Notes: generated from the letters alone by a model not told the origin. Shown: positions 1-12,180, counted from the first letter of the stretch. The stretch: 64,000 nt of DNA from Aquila chrysaetos chrysaetos (GCF_900496995.4 NC_044029.1:14260001-14324000); one strand, 5' to 3'. Translations and numbers: made by a program.

Positions 1-119
1 AAAACACTGATTTTTCTTGCATCTCAGAATGGGAAGTTCTTCATTGTTTCTTACTCTTAATATGTAAGAACATGCATTGTTTATGACATACAGCACTTTT
101 TAACTTTTAATATAAACAG

Positions 120-224
120 TTTGTGCCAGTCTCTTCACGTGAGTGTTGGTGAAGCACTGGATGCTTATGAAGCAGCTCTGGGGGCAGTGATGCAGCAGGA
201 AACTGTTCAGAACATCTGGCTGGA
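120..224 (+). CDS. ZFC3H1: ZFC3H1 coding exon, seventh from the end
   Basis: Acceptor AG ends at 119 and donor GTAAGT starts at 225. The first base completes a codon from the upstream exon, then the frame reads LCQSLHVSVGEALDAYEAAL and ends NIWL plus GA of a split Asp codon. It encodes one helical HAT-like repeat. Confidence 0.93.
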
Positions 225-3200
225 GTAAGTTCTTAAGGGAGGAAAGTAAATTAATCTCAAAACTATTAAGTGAAGGCTACCAGAACCATCTTTTTTCTTT
301 TTTTTTTCTTTTTTTTTTTTTTTCTTCCAGTTACCTTGTTTTTATCAATAGCAAAGTTGTTGGATCCAACAACAAAGTTCAAGAATTCAAGCTTTTTACT
401 GACCTAGTGAACAGATGTCTGGTTACAGTCCCCACACGATACCCAATTCCTTTTAGTACTGCTGATTATTGGACCAATTATGAGTTTCACAATAAGGTAA
501 AAATGTGTCTGTGGACGGTTTTAATTCAACAAAGAGACTGATGACCTTTTAGCAGGTACCTGTAATTTACTTGTTCAAAGACGGCACCAGTAGTATATGA
601 ACACTGAGAGCTAGGAATTAGTAGAAAAAGAAACAAGTATCTGAAGAGAGTAGTGTTCTGAGCAGAAGACTATCTAGCAGTGACCTTTTGAATAAAGGGT
701 GTGTAAGAGAAACTTCATTATGGCATGCTTTAATAATGTGAATACAGCTGTTAATGACAAGCTATTCTTTCCTAGAGAAAAGAGAAAATGTGTAAGGGAG
801 GGAAGAGGTGGTTGAGCAAGAAGGGTCTGCAGAACTGTAACACAGGCAGATGGAAACAGTATTTAAGCTGTCAGTTTTGATCATAGAAATTACAGTGGTT
901 GAGAAACAGAAGAAATGAAGTAGGAGTAAAAACAAGTTGAGCACTTAGGCAGAATAAAGCTTATAGAAATCCTGGGTCCCATTTTGCTAACATCCAGTGC
1001 ATTTCTCTTTACTTGCTAAATGCAGGCTAGAAGAACTAAAATATGTGGTGTTAGCAACTTGATACTAACTTTTTATTATACAAATTGATTTCTGTACCCT
1101 GGAGGGATAAGGTTTGTAGGTGGTAACTCACTTTAGTCATAATGTTCATAGTTTCTCGTTCCATTATTCGTAGCAAAATTAGACAGCTATAAAGTGGATT
1201 AATGTTTATAATTCAAATTCTACAGGTAATTCTTTTTTATTTGAGCTGCATTCCAAAATCTCAACATTCCAAAGCCTTGGAACGGTTTTGTTCTACCATG
1301 CCTGCTAATCCTGGACTTGCACTGAGGTATGTAAAAATACTTGTAATCAAGACAAACAGCTGGTTAACATAACTACTGTTTTTTGTGCAAGACATGCATG
1401 ATTTGCTTTCTACTATAGAAGTAAAACTCTTCCTCTATTATTGCATGTTGCTTGAGGCATATTGAGCCTTCTGACATCATCTCAATCTTTCTTGTATTTG
1501 ACAGGGTTCTGTTCTATCTACAGAAAGGTCATAGTTATACAGGAATTAACTCTGCATTGTACGTGATGAGTACAAGTGGTCAAAATTTCAAGTGTGTAGA
1601 GAAATGTCAGATATATATTAAAGTCTTGTTCCTACTTAGTGATCTATTAAAAGTATAGTTCCAGCATAGAACAAATAAAAATGGATACGCCAGTGTGTAA
1701 CAGTGCTATCTTAAGGCTTAACTTGACATTTATTTAGCAAAGATAAGCCATTCTTAATTTTGAAAAAAAAATCTTAAGGGAAACAAAACCAGTTAATGTA
1801 AGCATCACACTGATTCTTACTTGAACAGTATTTCTAAGTGTTCTCTTCTGGGATTAGAGAGTTCATGCTTTACTGTATTCAGCTGCAGTGAACTCCTGAA
1901 CATTTGGTTGAATAATTTTGAAAAGTCCCCAAACACTTACTGTTTGTCATCAACAGTGAGCCCAAAGAATTCAAAGCAAGACTTGAAATAAGTGTGTGTG
2001 GTTGGGGGCGTGGGCAGAGTATGACACGCCTGCCTTTGGCACACGAAGTTGAATGGCTGCATTTTTAACCAAGTTGCGATTGTGTCTAGAAGGAACTTGC
2101 AGCTTCCTTAGACAATGTTGATACTATATGAAATGGGTGAGCAGAACTGACTGAACAGTTTCTCCTAGCCACATGACTGTAAAACTGATCAGCCTCCTTT
2201 CAAACACACAGTTACCTTGTGCATGCTAAAAATTGATCTTGTAATGTGCCAAGATCATATTTTCTCTCTGATCTCACACTTCTTCGTTATTCTCTGAAAG
2301 CGTATCTTAACTTTTTTTCAGAGAGCATGTTCAGTCAATATTGTATATGGTGGCTTGTTTTTTTTTCCTGCTTGCAACTCTTGGCTCAGATTAGGTATAA
2401 TATATTTTGTGTAATGTGTTTGTATCTTTGGATTGCTTTTCTGTTCCCAGTGATTACAGCAGTGTTTCTTTCTCATTAATGCCTTTTACAGACTGCTTCT
2501 GCGATACTGGGAGGAGAGCAATGTTCAAATTCTGAAACTGCAAGCCAAGATGTTTACATATAATATCCCAACATGCCTGGCCATCTGGAAAATGTAATGC
2601 AACAGTCATACATCTGTTTTCATAGATATTGCTTTTGTTTATAAGGTTTACATCACAAAGGTAAATCTGAAACGTCCTTCCAATTGGGCTTGTACTGGAA
2701 GTCTCTCTTTCATTAGCTTATTATGTAAACAGTAACTGTTTGTTACAACAGACAGAGATACTGTCAATTCTTTTAAAATGAGAAATGGAACTTCCCTTTT
2801 GGGGAAGCTTATGTGAATGGATATTATGCAGATAAATATGAATGATGTATTTACAAGTTGCCTTTTTAATTCAACTATTGACTTCTGTCTCCCCCTCTCT
2901 ACCCTCCCCTTTATATATCACAATAGCAGTAATCTCCATTATCCAGTGATGCTGAACTGATCTTTTTCTTCAGTGTTTGTTCATAATGGGGAACCACTGA
3001 AATGTCTTGCTCATGTAAGGTTGTTTTTAAAAAATGGCTATTTTTATCTTTTCACTGTAGATTAACATCTTTGGAAGTTAGTCAGTTTCTTCTCAAGGAA
3101 TTTTTAATTCCATTCCACAGTCAGTATTCTGCCACTAATGGCATTTAAAATGTTTCAAGAATAAATATTTTTATATATTTCTTTTCCTCAGAGCCATTGC

Positions 3201-5725
3201 TGCCGAATGCTTTCTAATGGGACAAAGAGAAGTAAGTCAACACAGCTTAATAAAATGAGTAATTACAAAATTCTGTAAAACTTTTCATACCTTGGCTTTA
3301 TCCAAAGCAATGGTCATCTCTTAAACGCAAGATTTCTAGATAGTTGAAATACTCTATGTATAAACACTGAAACATTTGCCTCAAGTGAGAGAAATATCTT
3401 TGGCAATCAAGGTAGAATGGATTATATCATGAGTACTTGTGCATACTGTTTGTGTGTATCTTTCCCTTACTGGGGGAGCTGTATTCTTCTCCCACTTTGG
3501 TTTGGTTTTTTTTTTTTTTGGGGGGGGGGGGGGTGGTGTTACCTGGAGGAGATTGCTAGCACTTAAAATACAGTAGAGGGAAGGAAGGGTGGTTGTGCTG
3601 GAAGATGCTAACGTCTATCTTTCCAAGTAGTTGGAAGGGTGGGTCTGCCAAGCCAATGTACGTAGAGAGTTTGAGTAGTTCCCGCCCCCACCAAAGACAT
3701 CAGTTCTTTTTCTCCAAAAAAACCAAGTTTACTCATTGGTACTTTGGGGAGGGAAATTTTTTTATCACTCTCTATACAAATCCAAAAGGTTTTTGGCACA
3801 GCAACTGAGTCACTTTTCAGTTCAAACAGAATGGATCTTCCTGGTATTGTTGCTGTCACCTTCAAAATATTCTTCTGCCTGTGGAAAGATGCTGTGTATT
3901 GGGGGGATCCAGAGGCCCTGGGTTTGTGACTCACCACTTGCTTGTGGTGTTTCTGAGCTACTTCTCTGCTGTATCTTCTTTTGTGTCATTTTTGTAGTGG
4001 CTGCTTCTCAGCATCCTTCTTTTCTGTCAGTAGTCTTTCTTTTGAAACAGTATTAAAGCTAACTGATCCATAATGGGTAGCATGGCTATTGTTAGACTCA
4101 CATATGAAATCTTTTCTTTCCTTTTTTACTGTCTCCTAGAAAGTTTAAAAAGAACACCCCCCAAGCAGACAGTTATTTGGCTTGTAAGATCAAATAGTTC
4201 AAAGTCAGGAGATATCAAAGGCATGGTTGCCTATTCAACCTTAATTCTGTCTCCATGTTGATGGTTTGGTGTAATCTGTAATTAGTCACAGATCCCTGCT
4301 TCAGTCATTGTATTAGGTGGACTACATTTTAAGGCGCTGCCTATAGTGAGGCTGGTGACTTAAAAGATCCCTGCTTTGTTTGGTTAGAAAGTTAGAAAAA
4401 TATATTTCAAATTTTTCAAAAAGAGGGTCCTTAAAGAAAATGAACCAATTAGAATGAAGGCATATGTAAAACACTGTAGCTGGATTACACCCAGAAGAAA
4501 TCTTGTGATTTTCTTCTGCAACCACCTGACTAACTATATGGTGTGGAGTAAAATCACTTAAGTAGGCACACCCAGTGCAGTTAGGGTTTTGGGGTTTTAT
4601 TTGGGGGGGGGGCTTAGTTTGGGATGTAGTGAGCACTTGCAACTGTTTATGCAAATCAGTGACTGTTCCAGATAACTGGGTTTTCTAGTAAACAAGTAGG
4701 ATATTGTTTTAAAATTGAATTGTGATTCAGACTCTGGATTTCTTGTTCCTGGAGAACCCGTCATTTATTCCCTTCAGAGGTCATGTAAAGGTTTGCTAAA
4801 AGAATATAAAAATGGGTATGAGTATTTAAAATGCCAACAAATACCTCCCCTAATGACTCTCTGATTAAAGTTGGTACTTTAGATACCAGTAGTTGAAGGA
4901 GACTTGAGTAACTACTTGCATTAAACATTTGGGTCCTGTATTTCCAACCATAAAATGGTAAAACCATTTTTCCTTTAGAGAGAGTTGCAAAGATGATTGT
5001 TAAAGCACAGATAGATAGATGCTGAAGGAAAAAACCCCATGAAACAGTTATTTTCATTGCAGTGTTGAGATGGTATGCAATAAGCAAGACCTTGAGACTA
5101 CGTATTGTGTGGTGAGAAATATGCAGTAAGCTGTTTCATCCCCTGAGTGTGTTCCATTCTCTGCAATGAATGAGGCAAGAATCTTGTGAAGAAAAATAGA
5201 ATGTCCTCATGTAATTAATCATGTGCATACAAGAGTCAGAATTAAGGTCAGACATAAACTTGCCTTTGCTTTTAGTAGCAATTAAAATGCTTGACTTTGA
5301 AACTTTTTTAAAAACAGATTTTAAAAATGATTGCTTCAGATCACTCATTTTGAGCGCATGAAATTGTGCTGACTTTTAATACTTGTTTTTATTTTACAGG
5401 TCCATCATTTATATCAGAGAGCCCTTCAGAAGTTACCTCTATGTGCAACACTGTGGAAAGATGTAATGTTTTCTCCTTATGATTCAGTTTGAGGTTTCAT
5501 ATAAATTTTCTGCATATCCCATATCCATAGATGTGGTGATGCTCAAGCTCTGGCTAAATCTTATATCTGCTTCCCCATCTCTTACAGCAACTCTTGTTTG
5601 AAGCATCAGGAGGAGGTAAAACTGATAACCTGAGAAAACTAGTTTCCAAGTGCCAAGAGGTTGGAGTCAGCCTAGATGAGCTTTTAAATTTAAACACTTA
5701 CAGAACAGAAAGCAAGAATCACTGA
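120..5725 (+). CDS. ZFC3H1: ZFC3H1, C-terminal part (last seven coding exons)
   Basis: Joined exons 120-224, 331-496, 1226-1326, 2492-2593, 3192-3231, 5400-5462 and 5588-5725 give one open frame of 237 residues after a split first codon, ending at TGA 5723-5725. The product matches the extreme C-terminus of ZFC3H1 as I know it: landmarks are the segments YEAALGA, NKVQEFKLFTDLVNRCLVTV, YWTNYEFHNK, NVQILKLQAKMFTYNIPTCL, VHHLYQRALQKLPLC and the end TESKNH. All seven exons have AG acceptors and all six internal junctions have GT donors. The family is known as a scaffold of nuclear poly(A)-tail exosome targeting (PAXT), linking the MTR4 helicase/RNA exosome to PABPN1-bound transcripts. This C-terminal part is a helical HAT/TPR-like repeat region; the C3H1 zinc finger lies upstream, outside the window. 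The gene is partial: roughly the last eighth of a protein near 2000 residues. It converges on LGR5. Confidence 0.96.
331..496 (+). CDS. ZFC3H1: ZFC3H1 coding exon, sixth from the end
   Basis: A strong polypyrimidine tract (nearly pure T from 291) and CAG at 328-330 precede the exon; the donor GTAAAA is at 497. The 166-nt exon completes the split Asp and reads YLVFINSKVVGSNNKVQEF, then FTDLVNRCLVTVPTRYPIPF and YWTNYEFHNK. It ends in phase 0. The upstream intron is only 106 bp. Confidence 0.95.
497..1225 (+). other. ZFC3H1 intron
   Basis: 729-bp intron between mapped exons. AT-rich; I see no repeat family, RNA gene or other exon in it. Confidence 0.85.
1226..1326 (+). CDS. ZFC3H1: ZFC3H1 coding exon, fifth from the end
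   Basis: CTACAG acceptor ends at 1225 and donor GTATGT begins at 1327. The 101-nt exon reads VILFYLSCIPKSQHSKALER, then FCSTMPANPGLAL, ending with AG of a split Arg codon. Confidence 0.94.
1327..2491 (+). other. ZFC3H1 intron
   Basis: 1165-bp intron. Short ORFs within it have no recognisable similarity. Nothing else seen. Confidence 0.85.
2492..2593 (+). CDS. ZFC3H1: ZFC3H1 coding exon, fourth from the end
   Basis: TTTTACAG acceptor ends at 2491 and donor GTAATG begins at 2594. It completes the split Arg and reads LLLRYWEESNVQILKLQAKM, then FTYNIPTCLAIWK, ending with AT of a split Ile codon. This is the best conserved block of the C-terminus. Confidence 0.96.
2594..3191 (+). other. ZFC3H1 intron
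   Basis: 598-bp AT-rich intron with no recognisable internal element. Confidence 0.85.
3192..3231 (+). CDS. ZFC3H1: ZFC3H1 coding exon, third from the end (40-nt small exon)
   Basis: TTCCTCAG acceptor ends at 3191 and donor GTAAGT begins at 3232. The 40-nt exon plus two bases from the previous one gives IAIAAECFLMGQRE (14 codons), so it is frame-compatible with both neighbours. It would be missed without the protein context. Confidence 0.9.
3232..5399 (+). other. ZFC3H1 intron with T14-G14 tract
   Basis: 2168-bp intron, the largest complete one of this gene in the window. It holds a homopolymer junction (T run 3506-3519 then G run 3520-3533) and a G10 run at 4603-4612. Short ORFs on both strands at 3.6-4.0 kb overlap one another and match nothing I know. 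Confidence 0.85.
3506..3533. repeat. Homopolymer junction T14-G14
   Basis: Fourteen T followed directly by fourteen G inside a ZFC3H1 intron. Low-complexity tract, probably length-polymorphic and prone to assembly error. Confidence 0.9.
5400..5462 (+). CDS. ZFC3H1: ZFC3H1 coding exon, second from the end
   Basis: TTTTACAG acceptor ends at 5399 and donor GTAATG starts at 5463. The 63-nt exon is in phase 0 and reads VHHLYQRALQKLPLCATLWK then D. A 2168-bp intron separates it from the 40-nt exon; the next intron is 125 bp. Confidence 0.95.
5588..5725 (+). CDS. ZFC3H1: ZFC3H1 last coding exon
   Basis: CTTACAG acceptor ends at 5587. The exon reads QLLFEASGGGKTDNLRKLVS, continues KCQEVGVSLDELLNLNTYR and ends TESKNH followed by TGA at 5723-5725. 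The C-terminal hexapeptide is what I recall for vertebrate ZFC3H1. Confidence 0.96.
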   Translation, partial: QLLFEASGGGKTDNLRKLVSKCQEVGVSLDELLNLNTYRTESKNH

Positions 5726-6433
5726 ACGCTGGGTACGGTCAGCCATAAGTCCTATTAAATGCCAAAATCAGTTGAATGATTCTTCAGGCTGATCCATGCC
5801 TAAGATCTGTGTAAGGCAGATGAGTATTGCTGAGCATATCAAGTCTCCAATCTGCTTTCCTTGAACCTGGAAACAATTAACATGACCCTCCTCTGGAAAA
5901 ATGAACTCCCTGTCTGGCCTTGCTTCTGGGCCCTGCCAGATTCTCATAACGTCATCTACGTAAGTATAGTTAATCAAAATGACAGACATTATTTTTTTAT
6001 GTTTTCTTTTTATTTTCTGTTTTCTTTGTTTTGCTGTTCCTGATTCACTTGACACTCTCACTGATGCCTGAGAGATCTGTGTTTGGGATTAATTTACTGG
6101 GCTGTGTTTACAGTAAAAAAAACAAGTAGTCCATTTTGGGTTTTTCCTTTTTTAAACCTTTTTTGAGACTTTTTCATTACAGGATTTAAAACAAAGCAGC
6201 CGCTCTTAAGGAAAGTGTAACTGCCGTGGCCACAAGTATGCTTCTTGCACTTGAAGGCTCTAAGAGGGTTGCTTACTACCCTTTTCTGCATTGGACTCAC
6301 GGCAGAGACTATTAAACTTGAAGATTAAAGAAACTATTGCAAATGCCAGTGCATCAGAACCTAAGAGTGGTCAATTATGTGCAATTTTTTGTAAAGAAAT
6401 TTTAATTTATAATAAAGTTTAACAGTTTAAAGA
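5726..6433 (+). other. ZFC3H1: ZFC3H1 3' UTR
   Basis: Non-coding continuation of the last exon. It ends shortly after an AATAAA at 6411-6416. The end coordinate is approximate, placed about 17 bases after the signal. A second AATAAA at 6528-6533 could give a slightly longer form. Confidence 0.75.
6411..6416 (+). promoter_or_regulatory. Poly(A) signal AATAAA of ZFC3H1
   Basis: Canonical hexamer about 690 nt after the stop codon in an AT-rich setting, the first full AATAAA after the coding end. A back-up AATAAA lies at 6528-6533. Confidence 0.75.
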
Positions 6434-6533
6434 AAGCTAATATTGATCTGATTTTGTATTGGTACTACCTTGTAGTATTACAGGTGTTTTTACAGAGATA
6501 TTTTCAATACAAGCTGACCTTTAAAAAAATAAA

Positions 6534-7164
6534 TCTGTTGTCTTTTGTTATTTTGATCAAAAGGTAGGCAAATGTGGTTGAGCTACCTATTGTGGATCTA
6601 GAATAACTACATCTCCATGGGGTTTTTCCTCCTTTTGCCTCAGGTACACTGATGTTTGTCCCATAACAATTATTCTTGTCAATAATACCACTTCAGTAAT
6701 AGAAAGTACATTTCGTATTTTGTCCTTTTCACTTTTCATGAAATGAGGCCTGCTTTCTAATGTCACTACATGTACATTGCAGAGAGATGCTGTCAGCCCA
6801 CTGAACCAGATGGGGCTGTTCACATCAGGTTGGCTTTCCACCTGTTTCTCGATCTGTGCCAAATCATATCAAAAGATGGTTATAGTACCTTTTGCATAGG
6901 TGATTTATGAAGGTGCCATGAAGACAGTGAACGAGTGGTCTTCATGTCTCAGAATGAGGCAAAGTGGTTTGTGACAAATCCAGTAACTTTCAAAACTCTT
7001 ACTTTATCTGAAGTTACATGTGAAGCAGCTCTCTTAAAGGAGAGAAAAGTGGGAAATACTGGTTTTCATCTAGGGGAATGGAGGGTGGTTCTGCACCTTA
7101 AGTCCTTTTAGACAACTCGTATTTAAGCATTGATTATAAAATAAGTAAAATTTCAAATACCCAC
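6534..7164. other. Intergenic DNA after ZFC3H1
   Basis: Unique-looking AT-rich sequence between the poly(A) region of ZFC3H1 and the CR1 fragment. A 91-codon ORF on the - strand (6587-6862) has no recognisable product. Confidence 0.6.
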
Positions 7165-7850
7165 TTTAATGGCCAGGTTTTCCTGCAGACTACACAACCA
7201 GTATCAGAGAAGGGACCTGGGCATCCTGGTGGACACCAAGTTGAATGTGAGCCAACAACGTTCCCCTGTGGCAAACATGGCCAACAGCCTCCTGTACGCC
7301 GTTAGCAAGAGCATTGCCAGCAGGTGGAGGGAGGTGATCCTTCTCCTCGGCACTGATGAGGTCACACCTGGAGCGATGTGTCCAGGTCTGGCTCCCCAGT
7401 ACAAGTGAGGTATGGAGCTACTAGGGAGACCCCACTGAACGGCCACAGGGATAATTAAGGGACTGGTCCACCTCACATATAAGGAGCGGTTGCGAGAGCG
7501 GGGACTCTTCAGCCTGAACAAGGCTCAGGGGAAGATCTTACCACTGTGTACAGAAGGAGGGTGTAAAGAGGATAGAGCCAAGCTCCTCTTGGTGGTGCCC
7601 AGTGACAGGACTAGAAGCAATGGGCACAAATGGAAATGTAGGAGGCTTCGGCCGAATATCAGGAAATGCTTTTTTACTGTGAAAGTGATGGAGCACTGGC
7701 ACAGGCTGGCTAGAGGGGTGGTGGAGTCTCCACCTTTGAAGACATTCAGAAGCTGTCTGGAGATGGTCCAGGATTCTTGGGCAGGGGGTTGGAGCAGATG
7801 AGTTCCAGAGGCCCTTTCCAGCCTCAACCATTCTGTGATTGTCATGTTCC
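7165..7850 (+). mobile_element. CR1 LINE fragment, 3' end, decayed
   Basis: The + strand encodes a broken C-terminal piece of a CR1 ORF2 (reverse transcriptase side). Recognisable blocks are RRDLGILVDTKLNVSQQ near 7210-7260, SIASRWREVIL near 7310-7345, APQYK near 7390-7407, GLFSLNKAQG near 7500-7530, and the peptides corresponding to the usual SDRTR.NG, IRK.FFTV and EHWHRLARGVVESP around 7600-7740. Reading requires several frame changes and crosses stops, so it is a dead copy. It then runs into a CR1-type 3' tail (GGTTGGAGCAGATG, CCTTTCCAGCCTCAACCATT) ending in ATTCTGTGATT near 7840. The 5' part is missing, as usual for CR1. Boundaries are approximate. Confidence 0.88.
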
Positions 7851-10800
7851 CTGTGTACGTTTAATCTGTGTGCTTTCACCATCTTTGTCTAACCAGCTGC
7901 ACCTGGCCCCTAATTGCCTTCATGCTCCTTTAGTCGAGGGCAAAAAGCAGGGAGCCAGGGCAGCAATCTAGGTGCTTTCCTGCTGTCCCTGGCTGAGGCA
8001 GAGCTGTGAGCATGTGATCTTTTGCACTTGACTAACTTTGTTTGTAAATACTTCTTATCTTAGTGTATACAGTAGCTTAAGAGCTAGCTATGGACTTTAT
8101 AGTGTCCTTAGTGCTTTTATTGAGGTGTTCTCCCTGTGCACACCCTTTGTTTTACATAGTCAGTACAGGGATTGCAGTTACTGATAGAGGCTTCCTGCCC
8201 AGCTTTATTCTTTCTGGAGGTAACCATGGCCTTCAATGAAAGATGTATTTTAGGTTTTGTTTAGGTGATTGGCAGGAAAAAAAAAAAAGAATGGTTTAAA
8301 TTGAGCAGATGAAGGATGCTTGTCAATCTTGTATGACAGGTGATTGAGACTCTGTCTCAGATCTGTGAGGGTCAGGTGTAGAATTGGCTTGCTCTCAAAA
8401 TCCTTCAGGCACGTTCCTTGTGCGCTTGTGCTGCCCTCGGTGCTCATTAACCACCACTCAAAAGAGCAGCTAACTTCTCAAAGCGACAACGTCCCACCAA
8501 ACATTAGAAATTCACATCATCTTCAGAGGAGCTCAGTGAAAAGGGGTGGTGAAAACTTCCACATCTTCCAGCTTCCCTGCAGAGCACAATACAGCTCAAG
8601 CCCCTGTATGTTCCGTGGTCTGTGGCACTGTCCTGTATGTATACTCTGTCCAGCTGGATGCTTGGAAACAATTCCATAGTACTCAAGCTTGAGATTGTGT
8701 TGATAATGAAAGACTGGGTGCATTTCTGTCTAATCAGGAAGCATTAGCTCCTTTTTTTTTTTTTTTCTTTCCAGGCTTTTACTATAAATGTCACCAAAAA
8801 TCTTACCCAGCCTTGAAGATTCTGTGTAATTATCACCTAGGGCCTGGGATTAAAATCCTTTGAAGGATTAATCATTGTTTTCCAGTCCTAAGGGTCTGAA
8901 CAACAACTAAGTGGTGAGAAACAAATCCAATGAGAAATAGCAGAGGTCTTCCTCGCTGCCATTTCTTCCTCATTCTGCCAGTTTTTCATCTGCTGAGGAT
9001 AACCTTTTACTATAGCATGTGATAAATATAATGGCCAAATCTCTGTAAGTAAATGTCAAAATAATCTGAAACTTTTGCCTGTTCTTCAGTCCTTCTTGTG
9101 GGAAAGACTATCCGTGCTAGACAAAATTTGCTGGACTTTGCACACTGTGTGTTGCTGATGGTGTAATCTGTATTTATCTGAGAAAATTGATGAACTACCT
9201 AGCATCCTGGTTTTGGTTTGGGGCGTATGTGTGTGGTGGTGTTTGGTTTTTTTAAAGAACATATCCACATCTATATTTTGCTTACTAACTAGCAAATTGA
9301 ACACTCCCCCTTCACCCTCTCACCCCAAACTCTAAGTATGTAGCAAGTGTCAAAGGAAGCCTTCTTGAGACAAGCAGAAGTGATCAGACTTGGAGCACTC
9401 TTGAGCTGGACTGTTTTAAAATTGCAAACCATGATGACTGTTACAGAGGTGCAATTATCCCAGTAGAGTTAACGATCACGAGCACGTTTCTCCTAGCAAT
9501 GTATGGATAACAATGTACGGATAAGTTGAAATTGCCTTGATCAAGGAAAATCCACTTGTAACATGTTTGGGGAAGCAATTGATGGTCCCGGTGTGGCCTT
9601 AAGCTATATAAACACTTCATTGTCATTGCAGTTGCTGTCATGGTTTTACTCTTCAAAATCTGGAAGCTGCAAATCTCTAGAGAAATTTGCTCACACGATT
9701 AAAATGGAGGAGCCCTTCATGCAGAGATGACTGTCAAAGACTCTAGCCTCTAGTGAGGAGGAGTGATAGGAAACATGCACCATAAACAGGCAGCAATCAC
9801 AGAAAACTTCCCCTTGGAAGCAGGTGAATCATCAGTGAAGGAAGAAAAGCATCACAAAAATCTCTTCCTTGTAGAAGTTGGTTTCTCTGTGTTCCTGAGA
9901 AACACTTGGTCTGGCCCTCTGTTAGTTCTTCTGCTCTTTTCTAGCAATTTTGGACATTGCCTGGTTTTGTTTTTCCTTTGGTCCATAAAGCTGACCACCT
10001 CAAGATTTTGAAAATCATCAAAATAGATTATATTTATCAAGTAGAGTATTTATTAGGATAAACTTGAATGAATTTTCTGTTAGAAGAAAAAAAGTAATTC
10101 TCGCCTTGCCCATCTGTGGGATGGGTTTGTGCCTCCGGGCCTGCAGAACGCTGATGGACTCGCATCTCTCCTTAAGCTGGTTGGACCTCGACTGAGCCCC
10201 TTCCTCCCCACGGGTAACTGGAGTTCATGTCCCATGAAATGTCACTCAGAATTACAGGGCAACAAAGTTTCTGTTTTATGTGAATAAATGAGAAGTCTGA
10301 TCACCCAAATTTATGTCATGGAACAATTCAGCTGAGAGATGAGCGCATCGGTCATCTGATCAGCTTTTTAGGATTATGAGCAGACTTCATCCATATGAAT
10401 ACGGAAACACAATCTGATCAATAATGTCATTTCTCCCCACTAGTAATACTTCTTCAGATTTCAAATATAAGGTTCCCAAGCGATGGTCAGCTAGTCAAAC
10501 CAACTGCAGTCCCATTTCCCTTTGCAGTTTTTAGGTCACATCTCTGTTAGATTTCTGTGCTTTGGTTTTGTCTTTTTTTTTTTTTTTTTCCTCAGATAGC
10601 CATTAACTTCCTGAACTGTTGTGGAACAAACTGAACTCCATCCTTTTGGTGTCCAAAGGACACTATTTGTGTATCCACAGAAAATCACCGGCTGTTTCAC
10701 TGACACTGATTTTGGCAGGATAGGGAGAATGCATGGTATTTACATTGTTCTGGGAATACAGAATTTTTAACAAACTGCATGTAATCAAGCCCATTTATGT

Positions 10801-12180
10801 TCACGGAGTTTCCTTGTCAGTTGTTTCTTAAAACCTAGCTTACCTTTCAGCATCTGGCTAATAAAGTAATTTATTTCCTTGGTGCTGGGAATATCAAAAG
10901 GATATAATTTGAACAGTTTTGCTTGATGCTATGTGGCATCCTTGCATCTGATAGATTTCAAAGATAGTTTCTAAGTGAGTTGAATGAAAGCATCTATCTC
11001 TTGGTGGTATTTGGTTACAAGAAATGGTTTGGTTACCCCCAAATTTGTGGGTTATGTATCTAATAAAAAGACTGTTAGTTGACTAGCTCTACCTACTTTA
11101 TCTAACCTAAGATATACATGTCACATCTCTGTTCTGTAAGGAGAGTGTAATTGTAGGTGTGGCGATGCTCTTGACTAGCTTGGATGGAGTACAAAGAAAG
11201 ATGTAGCAACATTCACTTGAAAATTTTTCAGCGTCTTTCAAATCCTTTAGAAATTCCAAGTAGGTTACTGAGGTAGTTGTAGTGCACAGAAATAGATGGA
11301 GCTGTATCTTACCTGAGGAATCTAGACTAAAACCAACAGATGTCCTTACATGACCTGCCATTTCACCTGAGACTGGGGGTCATCCTACCACTGGTTTTAG
11401 GGAGTGATCAGGAATGAGATGAGAGCAGAAAAGGGCTGTTTTCCAGAGTCAGTCAGTATTTCATGCCAGGGGCTATCTGTTGCTCTGAAGAACACAGGGG
11501 TGTTCACTTATCCTTATCTGTAAGGTGGCTTAAAGTTTGCAAGGAACCCAAGATCAAAATTTGACTTAAAAGAGGATATAGGCGTTAACTGCTACTTTTC
11601 TTTTTTATTGCATGCTACTATTTGTTGTTGTCCTACCTGAGTAGCAGATAATAAAGCAGAGCATGGCTTGTAACTGAAACTTAACCTTGTAAAATCGTTG
11701 GCAATGAATTATCTATGTGTCTGTTTGCTCTCTGTTAATGGGAGCACAAAATCCAATCATAAAGTTTGCAGTGCTGCACCTGGGGTACTGGCAGAAGTGA
11801 CCGTATCATGGCTCAGTAAAACGTTGACAAAAACGGGAAGAAGCCTTTCAGTGCAGACAGCAGGGCCTGATCTAGCAGAAAATAGCCCATATTTTTCAGC
11901 CCCTGCCCCTTGTAATCACATCTGCCTTTCCCATCAGCTTTCACCTTTCCCTCCTGAGGCTTCCTTTTCCCTCTGAAGCCTTCTGTGAACTTCCATTCTC
12001 TTCTGGAAGAGATGTTAAGGCACCTTTTTCTGCCAGGAGTGGTTGGATAGATTTTGGTGGGAAGGTCACCACCAAGACCTGCACTGTTCAGATCCCTGTA
12101 CAGTCAAGAAAAGCTGAACTTTGTCTAATCTCCTGTTGGGACGGGAGTAAAGAGCGGCAGTGGATTCCTTACGTGGCCCT
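7851..12180. other. Intergenic DNA, nothing assigned
   Basis: AT-rich non-coding sequence. I see T-runs at about 8750-8767 and 10569-10589 and scattered short ORFs, none with a recognisable motif. No RNA gene or intact transposon recognised. Confidence 0.5.

Noticed and set aside
3593..4060. Several overlapping ORFs in the largest ZFC3H1 intron
   Set aside because: They overlap in three frames on two strands, lie between mapped exons, and have no recognisable similarity.
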